From NCBI GenBank assembly GCA_023398955.1, contig JAEWRL010000190.1, forward strand, positions 124,001 to 188,000: DNA of 64,000 bases, written 5' to 3'. Within the stretch, counting starts at the first letter, position 1. Every line of letters begins with the position of its first letter. Positions 16,750 to 24,384 of the stretch are shown piece by piece. This DNA is from Pseudomonadota bacterium. Lineage in GTDB: Bacteria > Myxococcota_A > Polyangia > Polyangiales > Polyangiaceae. The position numbers and the translations under genes were made by a program. Under the pieces are notes generated by a model. That model did not search any database. It was given only the letters and a program-made list of their open reading frames with translations, and was not told the origin of the DNA.

Positions 16750-16864
16750 CGGGTTTCCCCTCACTTCTCGGATTCCTCTCAAGGTTGCTCGGCACCGGCC
16801 GTTCCTCGATCCGTGGTCAAGACCGTGACGCTCAGCGCCAGACCGCCAACACCCGGAGGCCGTC

Positions 16865-17155
16865 ATGAAGGGAATCTCCTCCCAAGCCGCAGTTCACGCC
16901 TATCAGCGCGTCGGCGTGAATCCCGTTGCCAAAGCCCAACCAGCCCAACAACCTTCCGAACTCAAAGAACAGTCTGTCCGCCAAGACCCCGGAGCGGCCA
17001 AGGTCTCGATCTCCAAGGAGGCACGCGCCCTCGCCACGGAGAACGAGGCACGGCTCGACACCCAGAAGGTCGAGACTCTGCGCTCACAGGTGGAGACAGG
17101 CACCTACCAGGTCGACGCCTCGCGCATTGCCGCGCGCGTCCTCGGCCTCGGTTAG
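16865..17155 (+). CDS. flgM: Anti-sigma-28 factor FlgM
   Basis: 96 aa. The C-terminal half carries the FlgM pattern KVSISKEARALATENEARLD, VETLRSQVETGTYQVDASRI, AARVL. FlgM holds sigma-28 (FliA) inactive until it is exported through the finished hook. FliA itself is not in the window, so its presence elsewhere is implied. There are 115 nt between the flgJ stop and this start with a GGAGG ribosome site just upstream of ATG. Confidence 0.9.
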   Translation: MKGISSQAAVHAYQRVGVNPVAKAQPAQQPSELKEQSVRQDPGAAKVSISKEARALATENEARLDTQKVETLRSQVETGTYQVDASRIAARVLGLG

Positions 17156-17191
17156 CCTCCAGCCATCCGCGGCTGCGTCGCCCAGGAAAGC

Positions 17192-17545
17192 ATGGATCCT
17201 CTCGTGACAACCCGAACCATCGATTCAGTCTTGACCGAGCTTGCCGAGGTCGTGGCGGTGGAACGTGGGGCGCTCAAGCAACTCGACAGCGCGGTCTTGG
17301 AGCACTGCGCTGCCACCAAGCTAGCCCTCGATGAGGAGCTGCGGGCGCGAGCCACGGAGCTCGAGCCCCGGCATCACTCCAAGCTTCAGGAGCTCGATGC
17401 CACGATGAAGAGTAACCAGATCCTCCTCATCCACGCGCGCGATCAGGTTCTCGGCACACTGTCCCTGCTGGGTGGTTCTACATCGGGCGTCGGCGGTTCG
17501 AAGAAGCTTCCCTCCGGGGCGGTCCGCCTGAGCACGAAGGGATGA
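17192..17545 (+). CDS. flgN: FlgN-like export chaperone
   Basis: 117 aa, mostly helical (LTELAEVVAVERGALKQLDS, ..EELRARATELEPRHHSKLQE, SNQILLIHARDQVLGTLSLL). FlgN binds FlgK and FlgL before export. Sequence similarity is low across this family, so the call depends on size, helix content and position between flgM and flgK. Stop lies 4 nt before flgK. Confidence 0.72.
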   Translation: MDPLVTTRTIDSVLTELAEVVAVERGALKQLDSAVLEHCAATKLALDEELRARATELEPRHHSKLQELDATMKSNQILLIHARDQVLGTLSLLGGSTSGVGGSKKLPSGAVRLSTKG

Positions 17546-17549
17546 ACCC

Positions 17550-18935
17550 ATGGCAAACCTGACTGGACTGCTCAACACGGCCCGCGATGCCCTCTCGGCC
17601 CAGTCGTACGGCTTGAGTCTTACCGGTCAGAACATCGCCAACGCATCGACCCCGATGTACTCGCGCCGGGAGGTGGTGCTCCAGACTCGCATGGGGGGGA
17701 ACGCGGGGGTCGAGGTTCAGGGTACCCGGCAGATCATCGATCGCTATGCCGACACGCGCCTGCTCGCGGCGAATGGGCTGGACAACGCCGCCTCCGAGCG
17801 CAACGCCCTACTCGGCACGGTCGAAGCAGTCTTCAACGACTTCTCCGGAAGCGGGCTCAGCGACTCGCTCTCCGCCCTCTACGGTTCCTTCGAGACGCTC
17901 TCGGCGCGTCCCAATGACCCCATCGTGCGCTCGCATGTCCTTAGCTCGGCGGAGGACTTCTCCGCGAGCGTCCGCGAGATTGGAGGCAGGCTTGCAGGCA
18001 TCCGCTCGAACCTGCTGACCCAAGCCCAAGACGTCACGGAGCAAGTCAACGGGATCGCGAAAGAGCTCGCCAGTCTCAATCAGCAGATAGTCCTCGTGGA
18101 CGGCACCCAAGGGGATGCGAGCAGCCTCATCGACAAGCGCAGTCAGCAGCTCGTCAGCCTTTCTGAGCTCATCGACGTACGCCCCGTGTATGCCTCGGAT
18201 GGAACACTCATGGTGCAAGCCTCTGGAACGACCCTCGTCGAGGGAACGAACGCGCGCACCCTCGGCATCGAGCTCGGGACGGACGGCAGCATGCGCCTTA
18301 TCGCGCGAGACAGGCCAGGGGGAGCGACCTCCGACATCACGGCGCACCTGAGTGGTGGTCAGCTCGCTGCGCTCCGCGAGGTGCGCGATGACGACGTGGC
18401 CAGCATCCAGGCCTCCTTCGACAACCTCGTGTTCGACGTGGGAAGCTCCGTGAATGCCAGCCACATCGCTGGCTTTGGCCTCGATGGAGGTACGGGCCGG
18501 CTCCTCTTCGCGCTCCCCGCGACCGCCGAGAACGCAGCCCTGAGCCTCCAAGTCTCCAGCGACGTGCTCGGACGCCCCGAGCGAATCGCCGCTTCCGCGG
18601 ACACCGCGACACTGCCGAGCGGTGCGGAGAATGCCCGTGCCATGGCCGAGCTGGCCACCAGGCCTCTCACGGCGAGCTCCACGCGCACCCCCGAGGAGAC
18701 CTACGCAGAGTTCATCGGCGATGTCGGGCTTCGCAAGGCGACCGCCAGCCACGACGTGGTCTTCCGCCAAGCCATCCGCGAGCAAGCAGAAAGCTTCCGC
18801 AGCTCGGTGAGCGGAGTGTCCCTCGACGAGGAGATGATCGCCCTCACGCGCTACCAAACGGCGTATCAGGCGGCCTCCAAGCTTCTCTCTACGGTCAACC
18901 AGCTTTTGAACGAGCTAATCCAGAAGGTGGGATGA
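17550..18935 (+). CDS. flgK: Hook-filament junction protein FlgK (HAP1)
   Basis: 461 aa. N-terminal LLNTARDALSAQSYGLSLTG, QNIANASTPMYSRREVVLQT, and C-terminal VSLDEEMIALTRYQTAYQAA, SKLLSTVNQLLNELI are diagnostic. It joins hook and filament. Length is at the short end for FlgK, as for the short flagellins here. Overlaps flgL by 4 nt. Confidence 0.96.
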   Translation: MANLTGLLNTARDALSAQSYGLSLTGQNIANASTPMYSRREVVLQTRMGGNAGVEVQGTRQIIDRYADTRLLAANGLDNAASERNALLGTVEAVFNDFSGSGLSDSLSALYGSFETLSARPNDPIVRSHVLSSAEDFSASVREIGGRLAGIRSNLLTQAQDVTEQVNGIAKELASLNQQIVLVDGTQGDASSLIDKRSQQLVSLSELIDVRPVYASDGTLMVQASGTTLVEGTNARTLGIELGTDGSMRLIARDRPGGATSDITAHLSGGQLAALREVRDDDVASIQASFDNLVFDVGSSVNASHIAGFGLDGGTGRLLFALPATAENAALSLQVSSDVLGRPERIAASADTATLPSGAENARAMAELATRPLTASSTRTPEETYAEFIGDVGLRKATASHDVVFRQAIREQAESFRSSVSGVSLDEEMIALTRYQTAYQAASKLLSTVNQLLNELIQKVG

Positions 18936-19810
18936 TGCGTGTCACCGACTCGATGAAGCACCAATGGCTCTCGGCTGGCACGAGCCGCCTCCAAACTAGG
19001 CAGCACGAAGCCATGAAGCAGGCGACGACGGGCTATCGCGTCAATGCCCCATCCGACGATCCCACCGCGGCGGCAGAGTACCTGCGGAAGAAGGCCAAGA
19101 TCGAGCAGACGGAGCGCTACAAGGAGAACGTTGAGTACGTCCGTGTAGACCTGGAGCTCGCTGAGGGCACCCTGGCAGAAGCAGGGACCATCATGCAACG
19201 CGTGAAGGAGATCACCGTCCAAGCTTCCAACGGTGGGACGACGCCCGAGCACCGCGCTTCACTGGCTGACGAGGTGGGGGCATTGCGTGAAGCCATGCTG
19301 CGCCTGGCGAACACGCGGGGCAGCAAGGGGTCGCTCTTCGCCGGGAGCCAAACGGAGACCGACGCCTTCGACGCGGCAGGAGTCTTCCAGGGGGACGACA
19401 CGACGCACCGAGTTGCTGTCGGCGCGGGGGTGACGGTGCAGGCAAACATCAGCGGCGCTCAGGCCTTCACGGCCGCAGGAGGACGCGACATTTTCGCGGA
19501 CCTCGTGGCGCTGCGCGACGCGCTGACAGCCAACGACGAGGTGGGGGTCCGCGCCAGCATGGATACCATCGACGCGAGCCACGCCCAGATCGTCAATGCG
19601 CGGGGTCGCGCCGGCCTCGTCCTGGAGCGCCTCGAGGCCACCGAGGGGATCCTCGAGCAGACGAGCGTGGAGCTCCAGACCGGAGCCGAGGCGAGCGTGA
19701 CCGTCGAGCCGCACAAAGCCTACTCGGAGCTCGTCCGCCTGGGCAATGCGCTGGAGACCTCGATAGCCGTGACGCGACGGCTCCTGGACACGGCCAGCAG
19801 TCGGTTCTAG
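18932..19810 (+). CDS. flgL: Hook-filament junction protein FlgL (HAP3)
   Basis: 292 aa. Flagellin-like N-terminus (TSRLQTRQHEAMKQATTGYR, VNAPSDDPTAAAEYLRKKAK) and helical C-terminus. Position after flgK and the sequence SLFAGSQTETDAFDA, typical of FlgL, distinguish it from flagellin. Starts with ATG overlapping the flgK stop. Last gene of the flgG transcript; csrA has its own promoter. Confidence 0.94.
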   Translation: MMRVTDSMKHQWLSAGTSRLQTRQHEAMKQATTGYRVNAPSDDPTAAAEYLRKKAKIEQTERYKENVEYVRVDLELAEGTLAEAGTIMQRVKEITVQASNGGTTPEHRASLADEVGALREAMLRLANTRGSKGSLFAGSQTETDAFDAAGVFQGDDTTHRVAVGAGVTVQANISGAQAFTAAGGRDIFADLVALRDALTANDEVGVRASMDTIDASHAQIVNARGRAGLVLERLEATEGILEQTSVELQTGAEASVTVEPHKAYSELVRLGNALETSIAVTRRLLDTASSRF

Positions 19811-19874
19811 CGTCGGCGCGGAGATTCCCTCTGTGACGCGCCGCTCTGGGAGGGACATCGAGACCTGTGGGTCT

Positions 19875-19890
19875 TGGCACGGACTGTGCT
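19875..19890 (+). promoter_or_regulatory. Sigma-54 promoter of csrA, predicted leaderless transcript
   Basis: TGGCAC-GGACT-GTGCT: perfect -24 box, GC at 19888-19889 with exact 10-nt spacing. Predicted transcript start at about 19901, two nt before the csrA ATG at 19903. GCGTC (19810-19814) and TGACGC (19834-19839) lie 36-65 bp upstream. Confidence 0.75.
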
Positions 19891-19902
19891 AAAAGTCCGT
19901 TC

Positions 19903-20283
19903 ATGTTCATGGTTGCGCGTCGCAAGGGCCAGCGGATCGTGATTGGCGACGACATCGAGGTCATCGTCACCGAGCTCTCGCGAAGCGTTGTCCGGCTCGG
20001 GATCCGCGCTCCAGCGTCCCTGCAGATCCTTCGTGGGGAGATCCACGACAGCATCGTCGAGGCGAACCAGCACGCGCTGGAGAGCGAGCTCACGGAGTCG
20101 CCGGAGGAGACGACCACCACTGTCGCCGCCCCCGGAGCCTTTGCACCTACGGCTGGGAACGCGAGGCCACTGCCACTCGCCGCGATGCAGCGCCGCGCCC
20201 CCCTCTGCGCCTGTACTCCGCGGCCCGAAGCGTGTGACGGCACGACCGCCGGCGCAAGTGCAGCCGCGGCCCGCTGTAGGTAG
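19903..20283 (+). CDS. csrA: Carbon storage regulator CsrA with a long C-terminal tail
   Basis: 126 aa from ATG at 19903, chosen because MFMVARRKGQRIVIGDDIEV aligns with the CsrA start M-L-x-L-T-R-x-x-G. The core (residues 1-60) keeps VRLGIRAPASLQILRGEIHD, including the Arg of the RNA-binding face. Ordinary CsrA has 55-75 residues; here ~65 extra residues rich in Ala, Thr, Pro and Arg follow. It dimerises and binds GGA motifs in mRNA leaders. Placed between flgL and the flagellins, its likely targets are the flagellin mRNAs. The antagonist FliW is not in the window. The tail could be genuine or a stop-codon loss. Confidence 0.88.
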   Translation: MFMVARRKGQRIVIGDDIEVIVTELSRSVVRLGIRAPASLQILRGEIHDSIVEANQHALESELTESPEETTTTVAAPGAFAPTAGNARPLPLAAMQRRAPLCACTPRPEACDGTTAGASAAAARCR

Positions 20284-20539
20284 CGCGAGAGGTAGCGCGA
20301 GGAGAAGACCCGCCAGCATGCGGGCACGCAGCGGACCGGAGTGGGTGCAAGCAGTCCTTCCGCCGACCCTGAGGGAGTGCTCCACGATCCCCCCGGCGCG
20401 ACCATGGCGCCCTGCCGGTCGCCAACTCTCGACGGAGCGGTTCGCCAGGGCTCGTCAAGCCGATGGCGCTCGCCCGAAAACTGACGGCGCATCAGAAATC
20501 TTCTCAAGGGCGCGAGCGTCGACCCGTTCATCGCAGGTG
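20284..20539. other. Intergenic region upstream of flagellin 1
   Basis: No gene supported. I found no convincing sigma-54 (GG-N10-GC with TTGC) or sigma-28 box; one weak GG-N10-GC match (CGGCGCAAGTGCAGC) falls inside the csrA 3' end near 20250. Flagellin 1 could be transcribed from csrA or from a divergent sigma-28 site. Confidence 0.4.
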
Positions 20540-20601
20540 TCAGGCAAGGAAGCCTGAGAACGCTGGGGCCAGCGGCCCCGGCCACTACCTCCAAGAAGGA
20601 G
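20540..20601 (+). promoter_or_regulatory. Flagellin 1 leader with two candidate CsrA sites
   Basis: A hairpin TCAGGC-AAGGAA-GCCTGA (20540-20557) presents AAGGA in a six-base loop. A second hairpin GGGGCC-AGC-GGCCCC is at 20565-20579. The ribosome site AAGGAG (20596-20601), five nt before ATG, holds the second AAGGA. CsrA is known to bind ANGGA in loops, and two-site binding over the Shine-Dalgarno is how it represses flagellin in Bacillus. Confidence 0.55.
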
Positions 20602-20606
20602 TCACC

Positions 20607-21443
20607 ATGGCACTCAATATTCAGACGAACGTCGCCTCTCTCGAAGCTCAGCGCAGCGTAGCCCGCAACCAGAAAGCCCTAACGGGCAGCTTCAACAAGC
20701 TCGCGAGCGGCTACCGCGTCAACTCGGCTGCCGACGACGCCGCTGGCCTGGCAATCAGCGAGAGCATGAAGAGCCAGATCCGCTCGTTCACCGTCGCCGA
20801 GCGGAACGCTGCCGACGGCATCAGCATGGCTCAGACGGCCGAGGGTGGCCTCTCCGAGATCCACAACGTGCTCGGCCGCATGCGTGAGCTCGCGATGCAG
20901 TCGTCGAACGGCAGCCTCACGTCCGCCGACCGCGACTACCTCAACAACGAATTCACCTCACTCCAAGGAGAGATCACCCGAATCCAGGGCTCCACGAAGT
21001 TCAACGGGTCGGACCTGATCAGCTCGGGGGCAGCCTCGACGGTTACCTTCCAGGTCGGCCTGAACAACGCCGCGAACGACCAGATCCAGGTCGCCTTCAA
21101 CAACATCGATCTATCGGGCGCCACGAACGCAGCAAATGCCAAGGTATCTGGAACTGACAACGCGAACGCGCTCACCGCGCTGTCCTCGATCGACACCGCC
21201 ATCGCCGCGGTGTCGAAGCAACGCTCCGGGTTCGGCGCGGCCATGAACAAGTTGGGGGTGGCCTCCAACAACATTCAAACCATGAAGCTGAACATCTCAG
21301 CGGCCAACTCACGCATCGTGGACGTGGATGTGGCACAGGAGACGGCCTCCATGGCGAGAAACCAGGTACTGACGCAGGCAGGCATCTCGGTCTTGGCACA
21401 AGCCAACCAACTGCCTCAGTTCGCGATGAATCTGATCGGATAA
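20607..21443 (+). CDS. fliC: Flagellin 1
   Basis: 278 aa from ATG at 20607, preceded by AAGGAG. Conserved D0/D1 N-terminus (ALNIQTNVASLEAQRSVARN, GYRVNSAADDAAGLAISESM) and C-terminus (SRIVDVDVAQETASMARNQV, SVLAQANQLPQFAMNLIG). No room for the variable D2/D3 domains, so the filament surface is D1. The frame is open further upstream to 20463, but only ATG 20607 gives the flagellin start. About 70% similar by eye to flagellin 2 directly downstream. Confidence 0.96.
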   Translation: MALNIQTNVASLEAQRSVARNQKALTGSFNKLASGYRVNSAADDAAGLAISESMKSQIRSFTVAERNAADGISMAQTAEGGLSEIHNVLGRMRELAMQSSNGSLTSADRDYLNNEFTSLQGEITRIQGSTKFNGSDLISSGAASTVTFQVGLNNAANDQIQVAFNNIDLSGATNAANAKVSGTDNANALTALSSIDTAIAAVSKQRSGFGAAMNKLGVASNNIQTMKLNISAANSRIVDVDVAQETASMARNQVLTQAGISVLAQANQLPQFAMNLIG

Positions 21444-21459
21444 ACTGAAGGCCGCCAAT

Positions 21460-21506
21460 GGAAACAAGATGCGCCAGGGATTTGACCCCTGGCGCGTCGT
21501 GTTTCC
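21460..21506 (+). terminator. Long interrupted palindrome after flagellin 1, probable terminator
   Basis: GGAAACA-AGAT-GCGCCAGGG, loop ATTTGAC, CCCTGGCGC-GTCG-TGTTTCC: two stacked stems (9 bp and 7 bp) with a 4x4 internal loop, beginning 16 nt after the stop. No long U-tract follows, so it could be a terminator or a 3' stabilising structure that keeps flagellin 1 mRNA abundant. Confidence 0.6.
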
Positions 21507-21646
21507 GACACCCGATAGACACCACCCGAGGAAAGAAACGATGAGCCGCGGCTCTACACCCCGAACGCTCCCGGAACTAGAAGCGCCAGAGCATCACGCG
21601 GGAGGCAGAGGACGCGGAGCGGCCCGAAGAGCTCGAAAACGGCACT

Positions 21647-21662
21647 TGGCCCACCTGTTGCA
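21647..21662 (+). promoter_or_regulatory. Sigma-54 promoter of flagellin 2
   Basis: TGGCCC-ACCTG-TTGCA, one mismatch to TGGCAC-N5-TTGCA, exact GG-N10-GC spacing. Transcript start predicted near 21673, giving a 28-nt leader with a normal ribosome site. It lets flagellin 2 be expressed separately from flagellin 1. Confidence 0.78.
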
Positions 21663-21682
21663 ACGGCACCGGTCGACGATTC

Positions 21683-21697
21683 TCACAAGGAGCGTGA
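21683..21697 (+). promoter_or_regulatory. Candidate CsrA site over the flagellin 2 ribosome site
   Basis: TCAC-AAGGAGC-GTGA: a 4-bp stem holding AAGGAG in its loop. The stretch ACAAGGA equals the core of the CsrA in-vitro consensus (ACARGGA). It coincides with the Shine-Dalgarno of the GTG start at 21701, so CsrA binding would block initiation. Confidence 0.55.
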
Positions 21698-21700
21698 CCC

Positions 21701-22540
21701 GTGCCTCTCAACATCCAGACAAACGTCTCTTCCCTCGAAGCCCAGCTCAGCCTATCGCGCAACCAGAGGGCACTCCAGAGCAGCTTCGAGAAGCTCTCCA
21801 GCGGCTTCCGCGTCAACTCGGCTGCAGACGATGCCGCCGGGCTCGTGATCAGCGAAGGCATGAAGAGCCAGATCCGTTCGTACTCCGTTGCCGAACGCAA
21901 TGCCGCGGACGGCATCAGCATGGCCCAAACCGCAGAAGGCGCCCTCGGCGAGATCCACAACATCCTTGGCCGCATGCGCGAGCTAGCCATGCAGGCTTCC
22001 AACGGCTCCCTCACCTCGACGGACCGCGACTACATCGACAGCGAGTTCGAGTCCCTGCAGTCGGAGATAGGCCGGATCCAGGCCTCGACCAAGTTCAACG
22101 GAACCGACCTCATCAGCTCGACTGCGAGCAACACCATCACCTTCCAGGTGGGGCTGAACAACGATACCAACGACCAGATCCAGGTTGGCTTCAACGGCCT
22201 CGACCTCTCGGGCATCACCGATACGGCCAACGCGGACGTGTCGGGCGCCACCACAGCGAATGCTCTGGCTTGCCTCTCGGCCGTGGACACGGCCATCGCC
22301 ACGGTCTCGACGGCTCGTTCCAACTTCGGCGCCGCCATGAACAAGCTGGACGTCGCGACGAACAACATCCAGACCATGCGCCTCAACCTGTCGTCAGCCA
22401 ACTCGCGAATCAGAGACGTCGACGTTGCGGAAGAGACGGCAAAGATGGCACGCGCTCAGGTCCTTTCGCAGGCGGGCGTCTCCGTCCTCGCACAGGCCAA
22501 TCAACTGCCGCAGCTGGCAATGAACCTCATCGGCGGCTAA
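21701..22540 (+). CDS. Flagellin 2
   Basis: 279 aa from GTG at 21701, with AAGGAG 8 nt upstream. Same domain build as flagellin 1: PLNIQTNVSSLEAQLSLSRN, FRVNSAADDAAGLVISEGMK, and C-terminal SRIRDVDVAEETAKMARAQV, SVLAQANQLPQLAMNLIGG. No D2/D3 insertion. A tandem duplicate of flagellin 1 with differences spread through D1. Has its own sigma-54 promoter. The filament may hold both subunits, as in other two-flagellin bacteria. Confidence 0.95.
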   Translation: MPLNIQTNVSSLEAQLSLSRNQRALQSSFEKLSSGFRVNSAADDAAGLVISEGMKSQIRSYSVAERNAADGISMAQTAEGALGEIHNILGRMRELAMQASNGSLTSTDRDYIDSEFESLQSEIGRIQASTKFNGTDLISSTASNTITFQVGLNNDTNDQIQVGFNGLDLSGITDTANADVSGATTANALACLSAVDTAIATVSTARSNFGAAMNKLDVATNNIQTMRLNLSSANSRIRDVDVAEETAKMARAQVLSQAGVSVLAQANQLPQLAMNLIGG

Positions 22541-22620
22541 GGCGACCCCTCTACTGGCTCAGGCCGGTAGCCGTGGTTCGGCGCCTAAGCCCGCTCCACG
22601 GAACAGGGAAGTAGGTATCC

Positions 22621-23952
22621 ATGGCTGGCACCATATCGTTTGGAGGAATAGGCTCCGGGCTCGATGTCGAAGGCATCGTCACCGGTCTCGTTCAGGCGAG
22701 CAAGGGTTCCCTCAACGCCATCAACAGCCGAGCGGCGACGGCAGCGAGCGCTTCTTCGAGCATCAGCGAGCTGAGCAGCCTGCTGTCGAGGTTCCAAAGC
22801 GCTGTCAGTGCCCTCGACGATGCTACGGAAACCAAGAGCAATACGGTAACCAGCTCGTCGAGCTCCATCGTGGCATCAGCGACTGGAGCCGCTCAGGCAG
22901 GCAGCTATGGCGTAAAGGTGCTCGGGCTCGCTACCGAGGCCCGGGTCTACAGCAACACGTTCACTTCGACGGGCGGCGCCTTAGGGCAAGCGGGGAGCCT
23001 CGAGCTTGGCATCGGGGAGACCTCCGCGACCATCGAAATCACGGCCGAGGATTCGCTCAACTCCATCGTGGGCAAGATCAATGACGCTGGCCTTCGCGTA
23101 TCGGCGACGACCTTCTACGACGGGACGAGCCATCGCCTTTTGCTCAATGGCCTGGACAAGGGGAGCGACAGTGCCCTTTCCATCGTGGAGACGGGCTTCG
23201 ACTTCGGCCTCAACGTCGCCAGCAACATCAAACAAACAGCCGCCAATGCACGGGTGGAGGTCGATGGGTTCCTCGTAGAGAGTCAGAGCAACCAAGTCAT
23301 GGGTGCGATTCCGGGTGTCACCCTGGCCGTCACGAAGACGACCGCCGAGCAAGAAACCATCACGGTGGCTACGGATCCCGGTGCCCTCCAGGCAAAGATG
23401 CAAGCCGTCGTGGACACCTTCAACACCGTCATCAACAAGGTCCACACGCTCTCCGGATTCGGGGGCACGAAAGCAAGCAACAGCCTGCTGGCCGGCGACT
23501 CCACGTTGCGAAATCTAACGAGCCGCATGTCAAACGCCGTCATGACTCGAGTGGACACTGGCACGAAGTACGAGAGCCTGGCTTCGATCGGTATGAACCT
23601 CGGACGAGACGGGACGCTCTCCTTCGATGCCATCAAGTTCAAGGAGGCCTTCACCGCGGATCCATCCAGCGTGGGACAGGTCCTCGCAGGGAGCGGCAGC
23701 ACCGACGGTATCATGGATGTCTTTCGCGACCTGTCCAAGTCGCTGACGACGTCGGGGACTGGCCTCCTCAGTACCAAGGTAGAAACCATCGACGCGCAGG
23801 TCAAAGCCCTGAAAGAGAGAGCGACAAGTGAGCAAGAGCGCCTGGACCGCTATGCAGAGCAGCTACGCTCGCAGTTCCTAGGGATCGAGGACTCCGTCTC
23901 CAGCAGCTACGCCGACCTGGACTACCTGGCCGCGCTGTACGCCAAGAAATGA
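22621..23952 (+). CDS. fliD: Filament cap protein FliD (HAP2)
   Basis: 443 aa. N-terminal FliD_N pattern (TISFGGIGSGLDVEGIVTGL) and C-terminal FliD_C with a coiled coil (LKERATSEQERLDRYAEQLR, YADLDYLAALYAKK). It caps the filament and folds arriving flagellin. 80 nt after flagellin 2, no separate promoter recognised. Confidence 0.94.
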   Translation: MAGTISFGGIGSGLDVEGIVTGLVQASKGSLNAINSRAATAASASSSISELSSLLSRFQSAVSALDDATETKSNTVTSSSSSIVASATGAAQAGSYGVKVLGLATEARVYSNTFTSTGGALGQAGSLELGIGETSATIEITAEDSLNSIVGKINDAGLRVSATTFYDGTSHRLLLNGLDKGSDSALSIVETGFDFGLNVASNIKQTAANARVEVDGFLVESQSNQVMGAIPGVTLAVTKTTAEQETITVATDPGALQAKMQAVVDTFNTVINKVHTLSGFGGTKASNSLLAGDSTLRNLTSRMSNAVMTRVDTGTKYESLASIGMNLGRDGTLSFDAIKFKEAFTADPSSVGQVLAGSGSTDGIMDVFRDLSKSLTTSGTGLLSTKVETIDAQVKALKERATSEQERLDRYAEQLRSQFLGIEDSVSSSYADLDYLAALYAKK

Positions 23953-23983
23953 TCACCAGCCCCGATGACGAGAAGGTAGCACC

Positions 23984-24382
23984 ATGTACGACCGCGCCGT
24001 AAAACGCTATCAGCAAGTGCGCGCAGCCACCTCGAGCCCGAGTCAGATACTGCTCGCGCTCTACGATGGCCTGTTCCGCTTCTTGAACGGAGCGAAGGCT
24101 TGCTTCGAAGGTGGGCATGCCACTCGCGGGCGGGAGCAGGCGGTCAAGGCACATTCCATCATTTCGGAGCTCTACATCGCGCTCGACTATGACGTCTTTC
24201 CAGAGCTCTGTGGTCACCTGAGCGGCGTCTACGGGTACTGCCTGGACGAGCTCATCAGCGCCATGCGCGACGGCAAGGCGGAGCACATCGATGACGTGCT
24301 GCGGGCGCTCGCGCCCCTACGCGACGCTTGGCACACGGCGGTACGCCAGGGCAGCCAACCCCCCGTGGCGGCCACGGGCTAG
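23984..24382 (+). CDS. fliS: Flagellin chaperone FliS
   Basis: 132 aa. Core helices match FliS: YQQVRAATSSPSQILLALYD, GLFRFLNGAKACFEGGHATR, GREQAVKAHSIISELYIALD, and LSGVYGYCLDELISAMRDGK. FliS binds the flagellin C-terminus in the cytoplasm to stop premature assembly. 31 nt after fliD; a coupled methyltransferase starts 2 nt after the stop. Confidence 0.93.
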   Translation: MYDRAVKRYQQVRAATSSPSQILLALYDGLFRFLNGAKACFEGGHATRGREQAVKAHSIISELYIALDYDVFPELCGHLSGVYGYCLDELISAMRDGKAEHIDDVLRALAPLRDAWHTAVRQGSQPPVAATG

Positions 24383-24384
24383 CC

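Noticed and set aside
20284..20606. Sigma-28 promoter (TAAA-N15-GCCGATAA) for flagellin 1
   Set aside because: An AGCCGAT at about 20455 has no TAAA box at the proper distance; not enough to call.
21469..22614. Plus-strand 381-codon open frame across flagellin 2
   Set aside because: Out of frame with a clear flagellin; translation is rich in Arg, His and Gln without structure.
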